A stretch of DNA of 64,000 nt, taken from positions 1 through 64,000 of the forward strand of contig NZ_LPNR01000092.1 in assembly GCF_019266065.1 (NCBI RefSeq), in the 5' to 3' direction. Under the pieces are notes generated by a model. It saw only the letters and a program-made list of their open reading frames with translations. It searched no databases and had not been told where the DNA came from. The position numbers were made by a program, and so were the translations under genes. This stretch comes from Nocardia sp. MH4 (lineage in GTDB: Bacteria > Actinomycetota > Actinomycetes > Mycobacteriales > Mycobacteriaceae). Below, piece after piece: positions 45,130-53,306 of the stretch. Numbering within the stretch: position 1 is the stretch's first letter; the number at the start of each line of letters is the position of its first letter.

Positions 45130-46104
45130 CTAGAAGGGCACGGCGACGTCGTCGGGTGTCTTGTCGGTCCGGATCCCCCGAAAGCTGGGGTGGCGCAGCA
45201 TTCCGTCGGCGCTGATCTCGCGGTACTCGATGTCGGCGACGAACACCGGCTCGACCCACCAGGCGGCCCGCACCGCCGCGGCAGGCGGCGGGTCGTCGAG
45301 CGGGCTGGTGTCGCGGCGGACCTTCTCGAGGGCAGCGTGGAGGCTGCGGCGGGCCTCGGTGGTGAATCCGGTCCCGACCCCGCCGATGCAGCGCAGGTGT
45401 CCGTCAGGGGTGTGTCCGGCCAGGATCAGACCGCCGAAAGTGGCGGCGTTGGCGCCGGTTCCGGGGACCGCGCCGACGATGACGGCCTCGGTCGTGGCGC
45501 GCAGCACGGTCTTGATCCAGGCCGAGGAGCGGCGACCAGGCTCATAGATCGAGTCGATCCGCTTGCTGACAATGCCCTCCAGACCGGTTTCGGCGGCGGT
45601 GCGCAGCAGCCGCTCGGCGTCGACCTCGGCCAACGACCAGTTCGGCGGAACCCGCACGCGCACACCGTCGTCGAGGCGCAGATCGGCCAGCTCGGCCCGT
45701 CGCGACGAGTACGGGTCCGCGAGCAGGATGTCGTCGTCGAGGGCGAGCAGGTCGAAACCGAGGTAGTCCACGCGCACCTGCTCGAGCAGCGCGGGCGCGG
45801 GCCGCTGGACATGCATTCGCCGCTGCAGGCGGGAGAACGACGGGGCCCCGGCGGCATCGAGGGCGACGAGCTCGCCGTCGATCAGCAGGGTTCGTCCGTC
45901 GGTGAGCTCGGTCAGCGCCGCGACGACGTCGGGGTAGGAGGCGGTGATCTCGCGCAGGTTCCGGCTCCACAAGCTCACCCCGTCGCCGGTGCAGCGAGCG
46001 ATCGCGCGGACGCCGTCCCACTTCATCTCCGCGCACCAGCCACCTGGCGGCCGCGGGGGCCGTCCGGGTGTGGCCAGCATCGGTGCCGGCACCGCCAGAC
46101 CCAC
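45130..46104 (-). CDS. ATP-dependent DNA ligase, LigD ligase-domain type
   Basis: 324 residues, ligase domain only. Adenylation motif I is EMKWDGVRA (Lys about 28); other nucleotidyltransferase motifs are IDGELVALD, FDLLALDDD, EGIVSKR and WIKTV, followed by the OB fold (IVGAVPGTG). It seals nicks, probably in non-homologous end joining or repair. Polymerase and nuclease domains of full LigD are absent. GTG start. Near UdgX, giving a repair-flavoured neighbourhood, although the genes between are unrelated or broken. Confidence 0.92.
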   Translation of the reverse strand: MGLAVPAPMLATPGRPPRPPGGWCAEMKWDGVRAIARCTGDGVSLWSRNLREITASYPDVVAALTELTDGRTLLIDGELVALDAAGAPSFSRLQRRMHVQRPAPALLEQVRVDYLGFDLLALDDDILLADPYSSRRAELADLRLDDGVRVRVPPNWSLAEVDAERLLRTAAETGLEGIVSKRIDSIYEPGRRSSAWIKTVLRATTEAVIVGAVPGTGANAATFGGLILAGHTPDGHLRCIGGVGTGFTTEARRSLHAALEKVRRDTSPLDDPPPAAAVRAAWWVEPVFVADIEYREISADGMLRHPSFRGIRTDKTPDDVAVPF

Positions 46105-46185
46105 AAGATCGAGAATAGACCCGTCCGAGTGGGTATTCTGCCCTGGTAGGCACGTTTTCCCGGCGAACGAAAGCGAGGCCCGGTC

Positions 46186-46377
46186 ATGGCAGGAAAGTTC
46201 GAGATCTTCGCCGACGCGGCGGGTAAGTTCCGGTGGCGGCTCAAGGCGGGCAACAACGAGGTCGTCGCGCAGTCGCAGGCCTATGAGTCCAAGGACGGTG
46301 CGAAGAAAGGCATCGCCTCGGTGCAGAACAGCGCCCCCGGCGCCACGATCACCGATCTCACCGTCGCGGCCACCTGA
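46186..46377 (+). CDS. YegP-family (DUF1508) small protein
   Basis: 63 residues, one DUF1508 repeat: GKFEIFADAAGKFRWRLKAG and SQAYESKDGAKKGIASVQ. Found widely in bacteria; the role is unclear. ATG 46186. A GGGTAT at 46131-46136 with a poor -35 (GAAT, 14 nt) could be a weak SigB-like promoter. Confidence 0.88.
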   Translation: MAGKFEIFADAAGKFRWRLKAGNNEVVAQSQAYESKDGAKKGIASVQNSAPGATITDLTVAAT

Positions 46378-46383
46378 CGTCGG

Positions 46384-46599
46384 TCAGAGCTGGGCGGTTA
46401 GGCCGAGTGGATGCAGGCCCTCGGTCCGGCGCAGTGTCTCGGCCGCGGCGCCGACGCGCAGTAGCGACTCGGTCGACAGTCCCGCCGCGGTGACCAGCAG
46501 GCCGCGCAGATGGTGATCGTGGAGTGCTGTCACCAGAGCGTGGTCGGACTGCGGGTCGGCCTCGTCGGACGGGGTGTCCTCGGGCGTCACGAACTGCAT
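46384..46599 (-). CDS. Small hypothetical protein
   Basis: 71 residues from ATG 46599 with GGAGG upstream. Acidic N-terminus and a helical C-terminal half (LVTAAGLSTESLLRVGAAAE). No family recognised. The truncated kinase fragment lies immediately upstream. Confidence 0.55.
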   Translation of the reverse strand: MQFVTPEDTPSDEADPQSDHALVTALHDHHLRGLLVTAAGLSTESLLRVGAAAETLRRTEGLHPLGLTAQL

Positions 46600-46679
46600 G
46601 ATGACCTCCTGCTGCGGCCACCCCCCTACTGTGGTGGCCTGTATCGACGCGGCTATTCCCACTTGCAGCTCCGTCAATC

Positions 46680-46996
46680 ACGTCCGTTGCGAGTGCGCGC
46701 AACAGCGGCAGGAACCACGGCCCGACGATGCCGTCGACGACCACGTCGTAGCCGCCGCGTGAGTACGCCTCGACCGCCGCGACGATCGCCTCGATCACGA
46801 CCTCGTTCTGGCGATGCGCTGCGGGGAGGAACGGCAGGACGAACCCCGTACGGATCGAGCGGTAGAACACGTCGGTCTCGAGATGGACCGTGGGGACATC
46901 GGCCGTCCCGGCGAGCAACCGGGCGACTGACGTTTTTCCCGCGGCGGGAGGTCCGGTCAGGACGAACACTTCACCACTCAGGTCCACCGACCCCAT
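46680..46996 (-). pseudogene. 3'-truncated AAA/P-loop kinase
   Basis: The first 106 residues are a normal P-loop kinase of the chloramphenicol-phosphotransferase/AAA_33 type: VFVLTGPPAAGKTSVARLLA, ETDVFYRSIRTGF, YDVVVDGIVGPWFLPLLRA. At about 46680 the similarity stops and the frame continues into Arg-rich antisense of the small downstream gene. The lid and C-terminal part are missing, so the product should be inactive. ATG 46996. Confidence 0.65.
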
Positions 46997-47101
46997 TCAC
47001 CCGACCAGGCGAGAAGCAGTCTTGTCTTTCCCGGCCCGCTGCTCCGAACTCGGTGCCGACACTGCCGAATTGCACGTGATGCAAGGTTCACCGCCGCACG
47101 G

Positions 47102-47713
47102 TCATCGCATCTCGAATACCCTCGCCAGGTCGTCGACGAATTCGGTGTAGGACCGTGCGCGATCGGGTGCTCGCAGGACGGCGGACGGATGGACGGTCAC
47201 GCCCACCCGGAAGTCGTCGAGTTCGACGGTGTGGCCACGGAGTTCGGTGACCTCGGCCCGCGGGCCGAGGACCGCGTGGGTGGCGATCGCGCCGAGGCAG
47301 ACCACCAGGTCGGGAGCGACCAGGTCGAGTTCGGTGCGCAGCCAGGGGGCGCAGGCGACGATTTCGGTGCGGCGGGGTTGCTGATGGATGCGTCGTTTCC
47401 CGCGCCGCTCGAAGCGGAAGTGCTTGACCGCGTTGGTGAGATACAGTGCGGCCCGGTCGACGCCGAGGTCGTCGAGGGCGCGGTCGAGCAGTCGGCCGGC
47501 CGGACCGACGAAGGGGTGGCCGTCGAGGTCCTCGTCGTTGCCGGGCTGCTCGCCGACCAGGACCGTGCGCGCGTGCGGCGTGCCGGCACCGAAGACGGTC
47601 TGCGTGGCGTCGCGATAGAGGTCGCAACCATGACACGTGCCCGCTGCCGCACGGACCGCTTCCAGGTCGTCCGTGTCGGGTACGTACTCGGCGGCGCCGG
47701 GGTAGACCGTCAC
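47102..47713 (-). CDS. udgX: UdgX-type uracil-DNA glycosylase
   Basis: 203 residues. Fe-S cysteines in CHGCDLY, CAPWL and a later Cys give the [4Fe-4S] family-4-like fold. Motif 1 is GEQPGNDEDLDGHPFVGPAG. The diagnostic UdgX loop is KHFRFERRGKRRIHQQP, with the KRRIH His that in the Mycobacterium smegmatis enzyme forms a covalent bond to the uracil site. It should therefore act as a suicide binder of uracil-DNA. GTG 47713 after a GAGGCGG-like RBS. Confidence 0.9.
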   Translation of the reverse strand: MTVYPGAAEYVPDTDDLEAVRAAAGTCHGCDLYRDATQTVFGAGTPHARTVLVGEQPGNDEDLDGHPFVGPAGRLLDRALDDLGVDRAALYLTNAVKHFRFERRGKRRIHQQPRRTEIVACAPWLRTELDLVAPDLVVCLGAIATHAVLGPRAEVTELRGHTVELDDFRVGVTVHPSAVLRAPDRARSYTEFVDDLARVFEMR

Positions 47714-47762
47714 GACGCCACCGCCTCGGCCGGGCCGATCGGCATCGCCATCCCCGCCTCCC

Positions 47763-48722
47763 TCAGACCTCCGCGCGCAGCAGATCGTTCAGTTCGCCCT
47801 GGTAGAAATCGAGGAACGCGTCCATGTCGGGTCCGGCGTTCATCAACACCACCCGGTCGTAGCCGGCCTCGACGGCGTCGCGCACCGCGTCGACATAGGG
47901 TTTCGGGTCGCTGCCGCACACCATGGCATCGAGCATGTCGTCCACGCGCACGGTGGTCGTGGCGGCGGCGAAGTTGGCCGGGTTGGGCAGCTCGCTCATC
48001 ACTTTCCAGCCGCCGACCGACCACCGGTTGGTCGACAGCGCGGCTTGCGCGCCCGCGCGCTCGTCGTCGGCGAAGGCGACGCCCACCTCGAGGTAGCGCG
48101 GCCCGTCACCGCCCGACTGCCGATAGGCCCGTACCAGCTCGGGCTTCGGTTCGGTGGCGAACAGCCCGTCGCCGAGCTCGGCGGCGAGTTCGGCCGCGCG
48201 CGGACCACCGGCGGCCACGGCGATCTCCGGTGGGGTCTCGGGCAGATCGAACACCCGGGCGTCCGACAGCGACAGATATCGCCCGTCGTAGCTGCGATAG
48301 CCACCCCGCCACAGCAACCGGATGATCTCGAGCGCCTCGCGCAGCATTCGATGCCGCACCCGCACCGGCGGGAAGTCCCCGCCGACGATGTGCTCGTTGA
48401 GCCGTTCGCCCGAACCGATGCCGAGGGTGAACCGCCCGTCGGAGAGCAGCGCGGTCGTCGCGGCGGCCTGGGCGATGATCGCGGGGTGATAGCGGATCAT
48501 CGGGCAGGTCACGCCGGTGGCCAAGCCGATCCGTTCGGTGCGTGCCGCGATCGTGCCCAGCACGGTCCACGCGAACGGTGAGTGGTTCTGGTTGTCGAGC
48601 CACGGATGGAAATGGTCACTCATCTCGACGAAGTCGAAGCCCACCGCTTCGGCCCGAACGGCCTGGCGCACCAGTTCGTTCGGGTCGAAGGCCTCGGCCG
48701 CCAGTTTGAATCCGATCTGCAT
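47763..48722 (-). CDS. F420-dependent LLM-class oxidoreductase
   Basis: 319 residues, a luciferase-like TIM barrel of the F420 glucose-6-phosphate-dehydrogenase-like group: FVEMSDHFHPWL, GVTCPMIRYHPAI, LGIGSGERLNEH. Cofactor F420 is typical of actinobacteria; the substrate is unknown. ATG 48722. Confidence 0.9.
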   Translation of the reverse strand: MQIGFKLAAEAFDPNELVRQAVRAEAVGFDFVEMSDHFHPWLDNQNHSPFAWTVLGTIAARTERIGLATGVTCPMIRYHPAIIAQAAATTALLSDGRFTLGIGSGERLNEHIVGGDFPPVRVRHRMLREALEIIRLLWRGGYRSYDGRYLSLSDARVFDLPETPPEIAVAAGGPRAAELAAELGDGLFATEPKPELVRAYRQSGGDGPRYLEVGVAFADDERAGAQAALSTNRWSVGGWKVMSELPNPANFAAATTTVRVDDMLDAMVCGSDPKPYVDAVRDAVEAGYDRVVLMNAGPDMDAFLDFYQGELNDLLRAEV

Positions 48723-48742
48723 GGCGAACCTTTCGCAGCGGG

Positions 48743-49063
48743 TCAGGCGCGACCGAGGGCGTGGGCCAGTTCCTGCTTGTTCATCTTCGAGCGGCCGTCG
48801 ATATTGCGGCGGCGGGCTTCCTCGTAGAGCTGATCGCGGGTCTTCCCACTCCCCTGGGCCCGCTGCCCGCCGCGCTTGGACGACGCCCCCGAAGCGGACT
48901 TGCCGCCCGAGCCCTTGGTCTCGCCGTGCCGGGATCGCGTCTTGTTGACCGTCGCCGCGGCGATCTCCTCGGCGCGCTTCTCACTGCGACCACGGTCACG
49001 CTCGGACTTCTTGATGTCCTTGTACTGCCGTTCGCGTTTCGCACTCCACGTCTGCTGGGGCAT
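48743..49063 (-). CDS. Basic stress protein with C-terminal Rho-N/SAP-like helix motif
   Basis: 106 residues. A Lys/Arg-rich N-terminus (KRERQYKDIKKSERDRGRSE), a Gly/Ser/Lys linker, and a C-terminal helical motif (TRDQLYEEARRRNIDGRSKM) like the Rho termination factor N-domain that contacts nucleic acid. It probably binds DNA or RNA. A SigB/SigF-type promoter lies 44 nt upstream of ATG 49063, and AGGAGG precedes the start. Confidence 0.75.
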   Translation of the reverse strand: MPQQTWSAKRERQYKDIKKSERDRGRSEKRAEEIAAATVNKTRSRHGETKGSGGKSASGASSKRGGQRAQGSGKTRDQLYEEARRRNIDGRSKMNKQELAHALGRA

Positions 49064-49106
49064 GACATACACCTCCTGGGTCCGGGAACGACGTTCTCTT
49101 CCGCGC

Positions 49107-49131
49107 CTACCCGCGGATCCGCCCGGGAAAC
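49107..49131 (-). promoter_or_regulatory. SigB/SigF-type promoter
   Basis: On the minus strand, GTTT (49131-49128), 15 nt, GGGTAG (49112-49107), one base from consensus, in front of the basic Rho-N-like protein. Confidence 0.55.
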
Positions 49132-49280
49132 CGCCGCTCGTGCACCGGCGCGAGGGCCGGTGACCGCGACACCCCCGGAACTCGTCGGCAGCCGGAGTGA
49201 GACGACGATCACTGATAGTTTGCCGTGACGAATTCCTGCGCATCGGTGTCCATCACAGGAGCAGCGGAGGAGGTGCCGGT

Positions 49281-49847
49281 GTGACCACGACGTCGCCCGC
49301 ACCCGAGACAGAGCTGGACGACGCGACCCTGGCCGGGCGAGCGCGTGACGGCGATGTCCGGGCATACGAGCAGCTGGTGCTGCGCTACCAGGGACCGATG
49401 TTCCGGTTGGCCGCCAAGATGCTGGCCGACCGGGCCGAGGCCGAGGACGTGACCCAGGAGGTGTTCCTCAAAGCCTGGCGCACGATCACCCGACTACAGG
49501 ACGACGCGGCCTTCGCGGGCTGGCTGTACCGGATGACGACCAACCGGTGCCTCAACGTCCTGCGCGCACGGCGGGTCCCCGCCGATGTCGACCCCGACAC
49601 GACGGCCTCGACCCGCACCGACACCAGGCCCGAGCACGCCACGGAGGTGAACAGCCAGATGGCCGCGCTCACCGACGCGCTGCAGCAGCTGACGCCGGAG
49701 CAGCGCGCGTGCTGGCTGCTGCGCGAGGTCCACGGCCGGTCCTATGACGAGATCGCCGAGATCGTCGGCGCCAACAGCACAGCGGTGCGCGGGCGGATCG
49801 CACGTGCCCGAGCCCAACTGGCAGAGGTGATGAAGCCATGGCGGTGA
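49281..49847 (+). CDS. ECF-type RNA polymerase sigma factor
   Basis: 188 residues. Region 2 with YQGPMFRLAAKMLADRAEAE and VTQEVFLKAWRTI; region 4 with LTPEQRACWLLREVHGRSYD and IAEIVGANSTAVRGRIARAR. GTG 49281 is set by GGAGGAGG. The next gene overlaps by 10 nt and carries a zinc anti-sigma-like motif, so the two form a probable sigma/anti-sigma pair heading a Gls24-type operon. Confidence 0.92.
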   Translation: MTTTSPAPETELDDATLAGRARDGDVRAYEQLVLRYQGPMFRLAAKMLADRAEAEDVTQEVFLKAWRTITRLQDDAAFAGWLYRMTTNRCLNVLRARRVPADVDPDTTASTRTDTRPEHATEVNSQMAALTDALQQLTPEQRACWLLREVHGRSYDEIAEIVGANSTAVRGRIARARAQLAEVMKPWR

Positions 49848-50413
49848 CCAACCAGACCGACAACGACTACCTGCTCCCCTGCGGACGCGGCCTGGAGCAG
49901 GTCTGGGATCGGCTCGACGCGCCGGACGCCGACCAGCACGAGGCCTCGTGCCCGCACTGCGCCGGGGCCAGGGAGAGCCTGCTCACCCTGCGCAACGCCA
50001 CCAGGGAGCTCATCGACGAACCCGACCCGCCGCCGCCCGACCTGTTCGGCCGGATCATGTCCGCTGTGCGGGCCGATGTGCGCCGCGGCCGCACCCTGTC
50101 CGTCGACACGCCCCACCCCGGCGCCGTCCAGGTCAGCGAGCAGGCCGTGGCCACCGTGCTGCGATTCGCCGCCGACACCGTCGACGGCGTGCGCGCACGC
50201 GGCTGCCGGGTGCGCAGCAGCGAACCCGGATCCGACGGCGAACAGGAGATCACGGTCGAGATGACCATCGCCGTCCGCAACGGCGCCCACGCCATCGACA
50301 CACTGGTCGCCGCGGTGCGTGAACGCGCGCGGGCCGCGACCACCGCGCGGGTCGGGGTACGGCTCGGCAGGCTCGACATCACCGTGGTCGACCTCTACGA
50401 GGAGGACAGGTGA
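49838..50413 (+). CDS. Zinc-motif anti-sigma-like protein fused to an Asp23/Gls24-like domain
   Basis: 191 residues. The first 50 hold Cys15, then H34-x3-C38-x2-C41, the spacing of ZAS anti-sigma factors such as RsrA. After a linker, residues 85-190 form an Asp23/Gls24-like domain (VSEQAVATVLRFAADTVDG, ending DITVVDLYEEDR). The start lies inside the sigma gene. Inference: it holds the sigma factor and connects it to the envelope-associated Gls24 proteins encoded next. Confidence 0.75.
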   Translation: MAVTNQTDNDYLLPCGRGLEQVWDRLDAPDADQHEASCPHCAGARESLLTLRNATRELIDEPDPPPPDLFGRIMSAVRADVRRGRTLSVDTPHPGAVQVSEQAVATVLRFAADTVDGVRARGCRVRSSEPGSDGEQEITVEMTIAVRNGAHAIDTLVAAVRERARAATTARVGVRLGRLDITVVDLYEEDR

Positions 50414-50787
50414 CGGGCCCGGCCCCCGCGACCGAGCTGGTCGTCGGGGACGCGGTGATCGCCGGCGTGGCCGCCCGAGCGGCGGCGCAGGTGCCGGGCG
50501 TGGCCAGGCTCGAACCGGGCGTCCTCGGACTGGTCGGGCATCTCGCCCGCTCCGGGCGGCAGTTGTGGATCGGCCGCGAACCGGCCGCGTCGGCCGGAGT
50601 CAGGGTGCGCCGCGCCGGTGGCCTGCTCGACATCCAGATCGATCTGGCGCTCTCGGCATCGGGCAACGTCGTCGAGGTCGGCGGCGCCGTGCAGCGGGCC
50701 GTGGCCGAGGCCGTCACCGAATCCACCGGCGCCGAGGTCGACTCGGTGCGGGTGTACGTGCTCGACATCGAACCGGGGCGGCCGTGA
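50410..50787 (+). CDS. Asp23/Gls24-family protein
   Basis: 125 residues: LVVGDAVIAGVAARAAAQVPGVARLEP at the start (standard Asp23 opening helix) and a VTESTGAEVDSVRVYVLDIE end strand. GTG start in a GTGA overlap with the preceding gene. Asp23/Gls24 proteins line the membrane in Gram-positives and counter envelope or alkaline stress. Confidence 0.8.
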   Translation: MTGPAPATELVVGDAVIAGVAARAAAQVPGVARLEPGVLGLVGHLARSGRQLWIGREPAASAGVRVRRAGGLLDIQIDLALSASGNVVEVGGAVQRAVAEAVTESTGAEVDSVRVYVLDIEPGRP

Positions 50788-51119
50788 GCGGCGACGAGGA
50801 CCTGACCGACCGGATCATCGCGGCGATCGACGCCATCGACGGCGCCCACCCCGCGGTCCCGATGGGTCTGCAGAACAGCCGCTGGCTGCCGTGGAACGCG
50901 GGCAGAGCCGCCGTCGACCTGGGCGAGGAGACGGTCGAGATCCGGGTCGTCGCCACCACGCTGCCGCTGGCGCCCCTGCTCGAGAAGCTGGACTCGGCCG
51001 TGCGGCCGGTCCTGGCCGGAACCAGCTGGGCCGGCGCCGGATTGCGCGTGCACGTTGTGGATCTCGACGTCGACGCCTTCGCCGCCGACAGCGATCCAGA
51101 TCACTCATCGGGACCGTGA
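50784..51119 (+). CDS. Asp23-operon protein, unknown
   Basis: 111 residues, GTG start in a GTGA overlap. Contains LTDRIIAAIDAIDGAHPAVP and a C-terminal strand VHVVDLDVDAF recalling the Gls24 end, but the middle is different. Its place in the operon suggests a partner of the Gls24 proteins. Confidence 0.75.
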   Translation: MSGDEDLTDRIIAAIDAIDGAHPAVPMGLQNSRWLPWNAGRAAVDLGEETVEIRVVATTLPLAPLLEKLDSAVRPVLAGTSWAGAGLRVHVVDLDVDAFAADSDPDHSSGP

Positions 51120-51192
51120 CGATCGCCCGACGGCGGTGTCCTACCTATGACAGTTCGTCAACCCTTGGAACACAAGACAATCGGGAGGCATC

Positions 51193-51672
51193 ATGTCCAG
51201 CACGACCACCGAGAACGCCAAGGCCGTGGAGAAGGCCGGGGCCGGCCGGGACGGGTCGAACCGCCCGAGCGCCCTGGTGACCGATCAGGGCACCACCACG
51301 ATCGCCGACGCCGTCGTCCAGAAGATCGCGGGTCTGGCGGCGCGGGAGGTCAGGGGCGTCCACGACCTCGGCGGCGGCACCGCTCGCGCGATCGGCGCAC
51401 TGCGCGACCGCATTCCGGGCGCGTCCTCGAGCATCGGCCAGGGCGTCTCGGTCGAAGTGGGTGAGAAGCAGGCCGCCGTCGACCTGGAACTCGTCGTCGA
51501 ATACGGCGTCGCCATCGCGGAACTGGCGATCGCGGTGCGCCGCAACGTGATCACGGCCATCGAGCAGATGACCGGGCTCGAGGTCGTCGAGGTCAACATC
51601 AACGTCAACGATGTCTACATCGAGGACGACTCCGCCGAGCAGCAGGCGCCGAGCCGCGACCGGGTGCAGTGA
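51193..51672 (+). CDS. Asp23/Gls24-family envelope stress protein
   Basis: 159 residues, the most canonical member here: TTTIADAVVQKIAGLAAREV then VRGVHDLGG, VSVEVGEKQAAVDLELVVEY and GLEVVEVNINVNDVYI. It has a 20-residue hydrophilic start. AGGAGG-like GGGAGG precedes ATG 51193. Probably the structural core of the layer built by this operon. Confidence 0.92.
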   Translation: MSSTTTENAKAVEKAGAGRDGSNRPSALVTDQGTTTIADAVVQKIAGLAAREVRGVHDLGGGTARAIGALRDRIPGASSSIGQGVSVEVGEKQAAVDLELVVEYGVAIAELAIAVRRNVITAIEQMTGLEVVEVNINVNDVYIEDDSAEQQAPSRDRVQ

Positions 51673-51673
51673 C

Positions 51674-51862
51674 ATGAACGCCACCACGATCTGCCTCGTC
51701 ATGGGTCTGTCCCTCGGATTCGCCGCCGCCTTCGGTGGCTTGGGCGCGTTCGCTGTCGTGCTGATCTTCGGTGGCCTCGGCCTGCTGATCGGGCGCTGGC
51801 TCGACGGCGAGGTCGACCTGTCCGGGCTGTTGCGCTCGGCGCAGGATCGGGGCAGGCGGTGA
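51674..51862 (+). CDS. Small membrane protein (DUF2273-like)
   Basis: 62 residues: one or two hydrophobic helices (about 5-45) rich in Gly/Ala/Leu, then a short acidic-basic tail. Position between Asp23 genes matches the small DUF2273-type membrane protein of Gram-positive alkaline-shock operons. ATG two nt after the previous stop. Confidence 0.75.
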   Translation: MNATTICLVMGLSLGFAAAFGGLGAFAVVLIFGGLGLLIGRWLDGEVDLSGLLRSAQDRGRR

Positions 51863-52176
51863 CCAGCGCCGCCGCCCCGCTCCCCGGCACGACCACGATC
51901 GGCGAGCGCGCGGTACGCCGCATCGCCGAGCGGGCCGCCGCCGAGGTGACCGGAGTCGGGCCCGAGGTGCAGGTGAGCGCGCAGGTTGTCGGGACCGGCG
52001 CGACCCTGCGCGTCCGGCTCCCCGTCCGCTATCCGCTGTCGGTGCGCGGCGTGACCGAGCAGTGCCGCGCGCATCTGATCACCAGGACCGAGGAGCTGAC
52101 CGGGCTCACCGTGCCACGAGTCGACATCGAGGTCTCGGCCATGGTGCCGGAACCGCCCGAAAGGAGAGTCCGATGA
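51859..52176 (+). CDS. Asp23/Gls24-family protein
   Basis: 105 residues: TTTIGERAVRRIAERAAAEV then VTGVGPEV, and ELTGLTVPRVDIEVSAM. GTG start overlapping the previous stop (GTGA), and an ATGA overlap with the next gene. Third clear Gls24-type member of the operon. Confidence 0.85.
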   Translation: MTSAAAPLPGTTTIGERAVRRIAERAAAEVTGVGPEVQVSAQVVGTGATLRVRLPVRYPLSVRGVTEQCRAHLITRTEELTGLTVPRVDIEVSAMVPEPPERRVR

Positions 52177-52709
52177 CACGCCGCCCACGCCGGGTCGTCC
52201 CGGCCGTCGTCGCCGCGCTGGCGCTGTGCGCCGTCGCGGTGCTCGTGGTGGTGTCGCTGGTCCAGCGGCTCACCGGGACACGGGAATGGGTCTCCTACGA
52301 CAGCATCGCCACCCGGCTGCACCAGACGGCGTGGGGTAGCGGATGGGTGCTCGGCGTCGGCATCGTCGTCGCGGTACTCGGCCTGGCCCTGCTGGCGGTA
52401 GCGGCGCTGCCGGGCAAGCCGGTGGTGCTGGCGCTCGAAGCCGGGGACGGCATCGACGCCGGCATCGCCCGCCGCAGCCTGCGCAACGCGCTCGCCGACG
52501 CCACCGGCGGGGTGGACGGCCTGGACAGATCCCGGGTCCGACTGCGTCGCAAGAAGATCCAGGTGTCGGGCCATACCCACCACACGGCCGAGCAGACCGC
52601 CCAGGACGTCGGGGTGGCGGTCGCGGAGCGGCTCGACCGGATCAAGCCGGCCGAGGTCCCCCGCTTGCGCACCAGCCTGCGCACCATCGGCCCCGGGGGT
52701 GCGCGATGA
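52173..52709 (+). CDS. DUF6286-like membrane protein of the Gls24 operon
   Basis: 178 residues with two membrane helices (about 8-30 and 55-80), then a soluble domain with GIARRSLRNALADATGGVDG. The layout matches DUF6286-type proteins that accompany Asp23 genes in actinobacteria. It may anchor the Gls24 layer. ATGA overlaps on both sides. Confidence 0.8.
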   Translation: MTRRPRRVVPAVVAALALCAVAVLVVVSLVQRLTGTREWVSYDSIATRLHQTAWGSGWVLGVGIVVAVLGLALLAVAALPGKPVVLALEAGDGIDAGIARRSLRNALADATGGVDGLDRSRVRLRRKKIQVSGHTHHTAEQTAQDVGVAVAERLDRIKPAEVPRLRTSLRTIGPGGAR

Positions 52710-53278
52710 CCACCGCCAACCGGCCGGCCCGGCTGAACCGCGGTGTGCTCGCACTGCTCGGCATCGTGCTCGCCACGGCGGGCGGACTGCTGATCGCGGC
52801 GCACTTCGGTGCCTTCCGGGTCTCCCCCGCGACCCCGCTGGTTCCCGGCACCGAAGAGCCGCCCAGCATCGTCTTCTACCTCGTGATCGCCGGCGCGGTG
52901 GTGCTCGCACTGATCTCGCTGCGCTGGCTGGCTGCCCAGTTCACCCGGCTGCCCAAGCGTGCCGTGTGGCAGCTCGGCGACACCGCCGGGCACGGCGGCA
53001 CGATTCTCGGCTCCGGCACCGCCGCCGACGCGGTGGCCGCCGATGTGGCGACCTACGAGGGAGTCCGTTCCGCGACAGCACGTCTCGCGGGTAGCGCGAC
53101 GGCCCCCGACCTGCATCTGCTCATCGACACCGATCCCGCCGCCGACCTGCCCGCCCTGCGCAGGCGCATCCTCGGCCACGCCGTGCCGCGCCTGCGCACC
53201 GCGCTCGACCTCGCCGCCATCCCCGTCACCGTCGAATTCCGCATCGCGGATCGGGGCCGGACCCGGCGCGCGCTGTAG
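52706..53278 (+). CDS. AmaP-like membrane anchor protein
   Basis: 190 residues. Two membrane helices (about 12-33 and 55-75) and a C-terminal domain with GSGTAADAVAADVATYEGVR and LHLLIDTDPAADLPALRRRI. The helix-hairpin-soluble-domain plan matches AmaP, the anchor of Asp23 in Staphylococcus, by position and topology rather than clear sequence. Last gene of the operon. Confidence 0.7.
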   Translation: MTTANRPARLNRGVLALLGIVLATAGGLLIAAHFGAFRVSPATPLVPGTEEPPSIVFYLVIAGAVVLALISLRWLAAQFTRLPKRAVWQLGDTAGHGGTILGSGTAADAVAADVATYEGVRSATARLAGSATAPDLHLLIDTDPAADLPALRRRILGHAVPRLRTALDLAAIPVTVEFRIADRGRTRRAL

Positions 53279-53306
53279 CCGTTGTGGGGCCGCGGCCACG
53301 TTCGCC

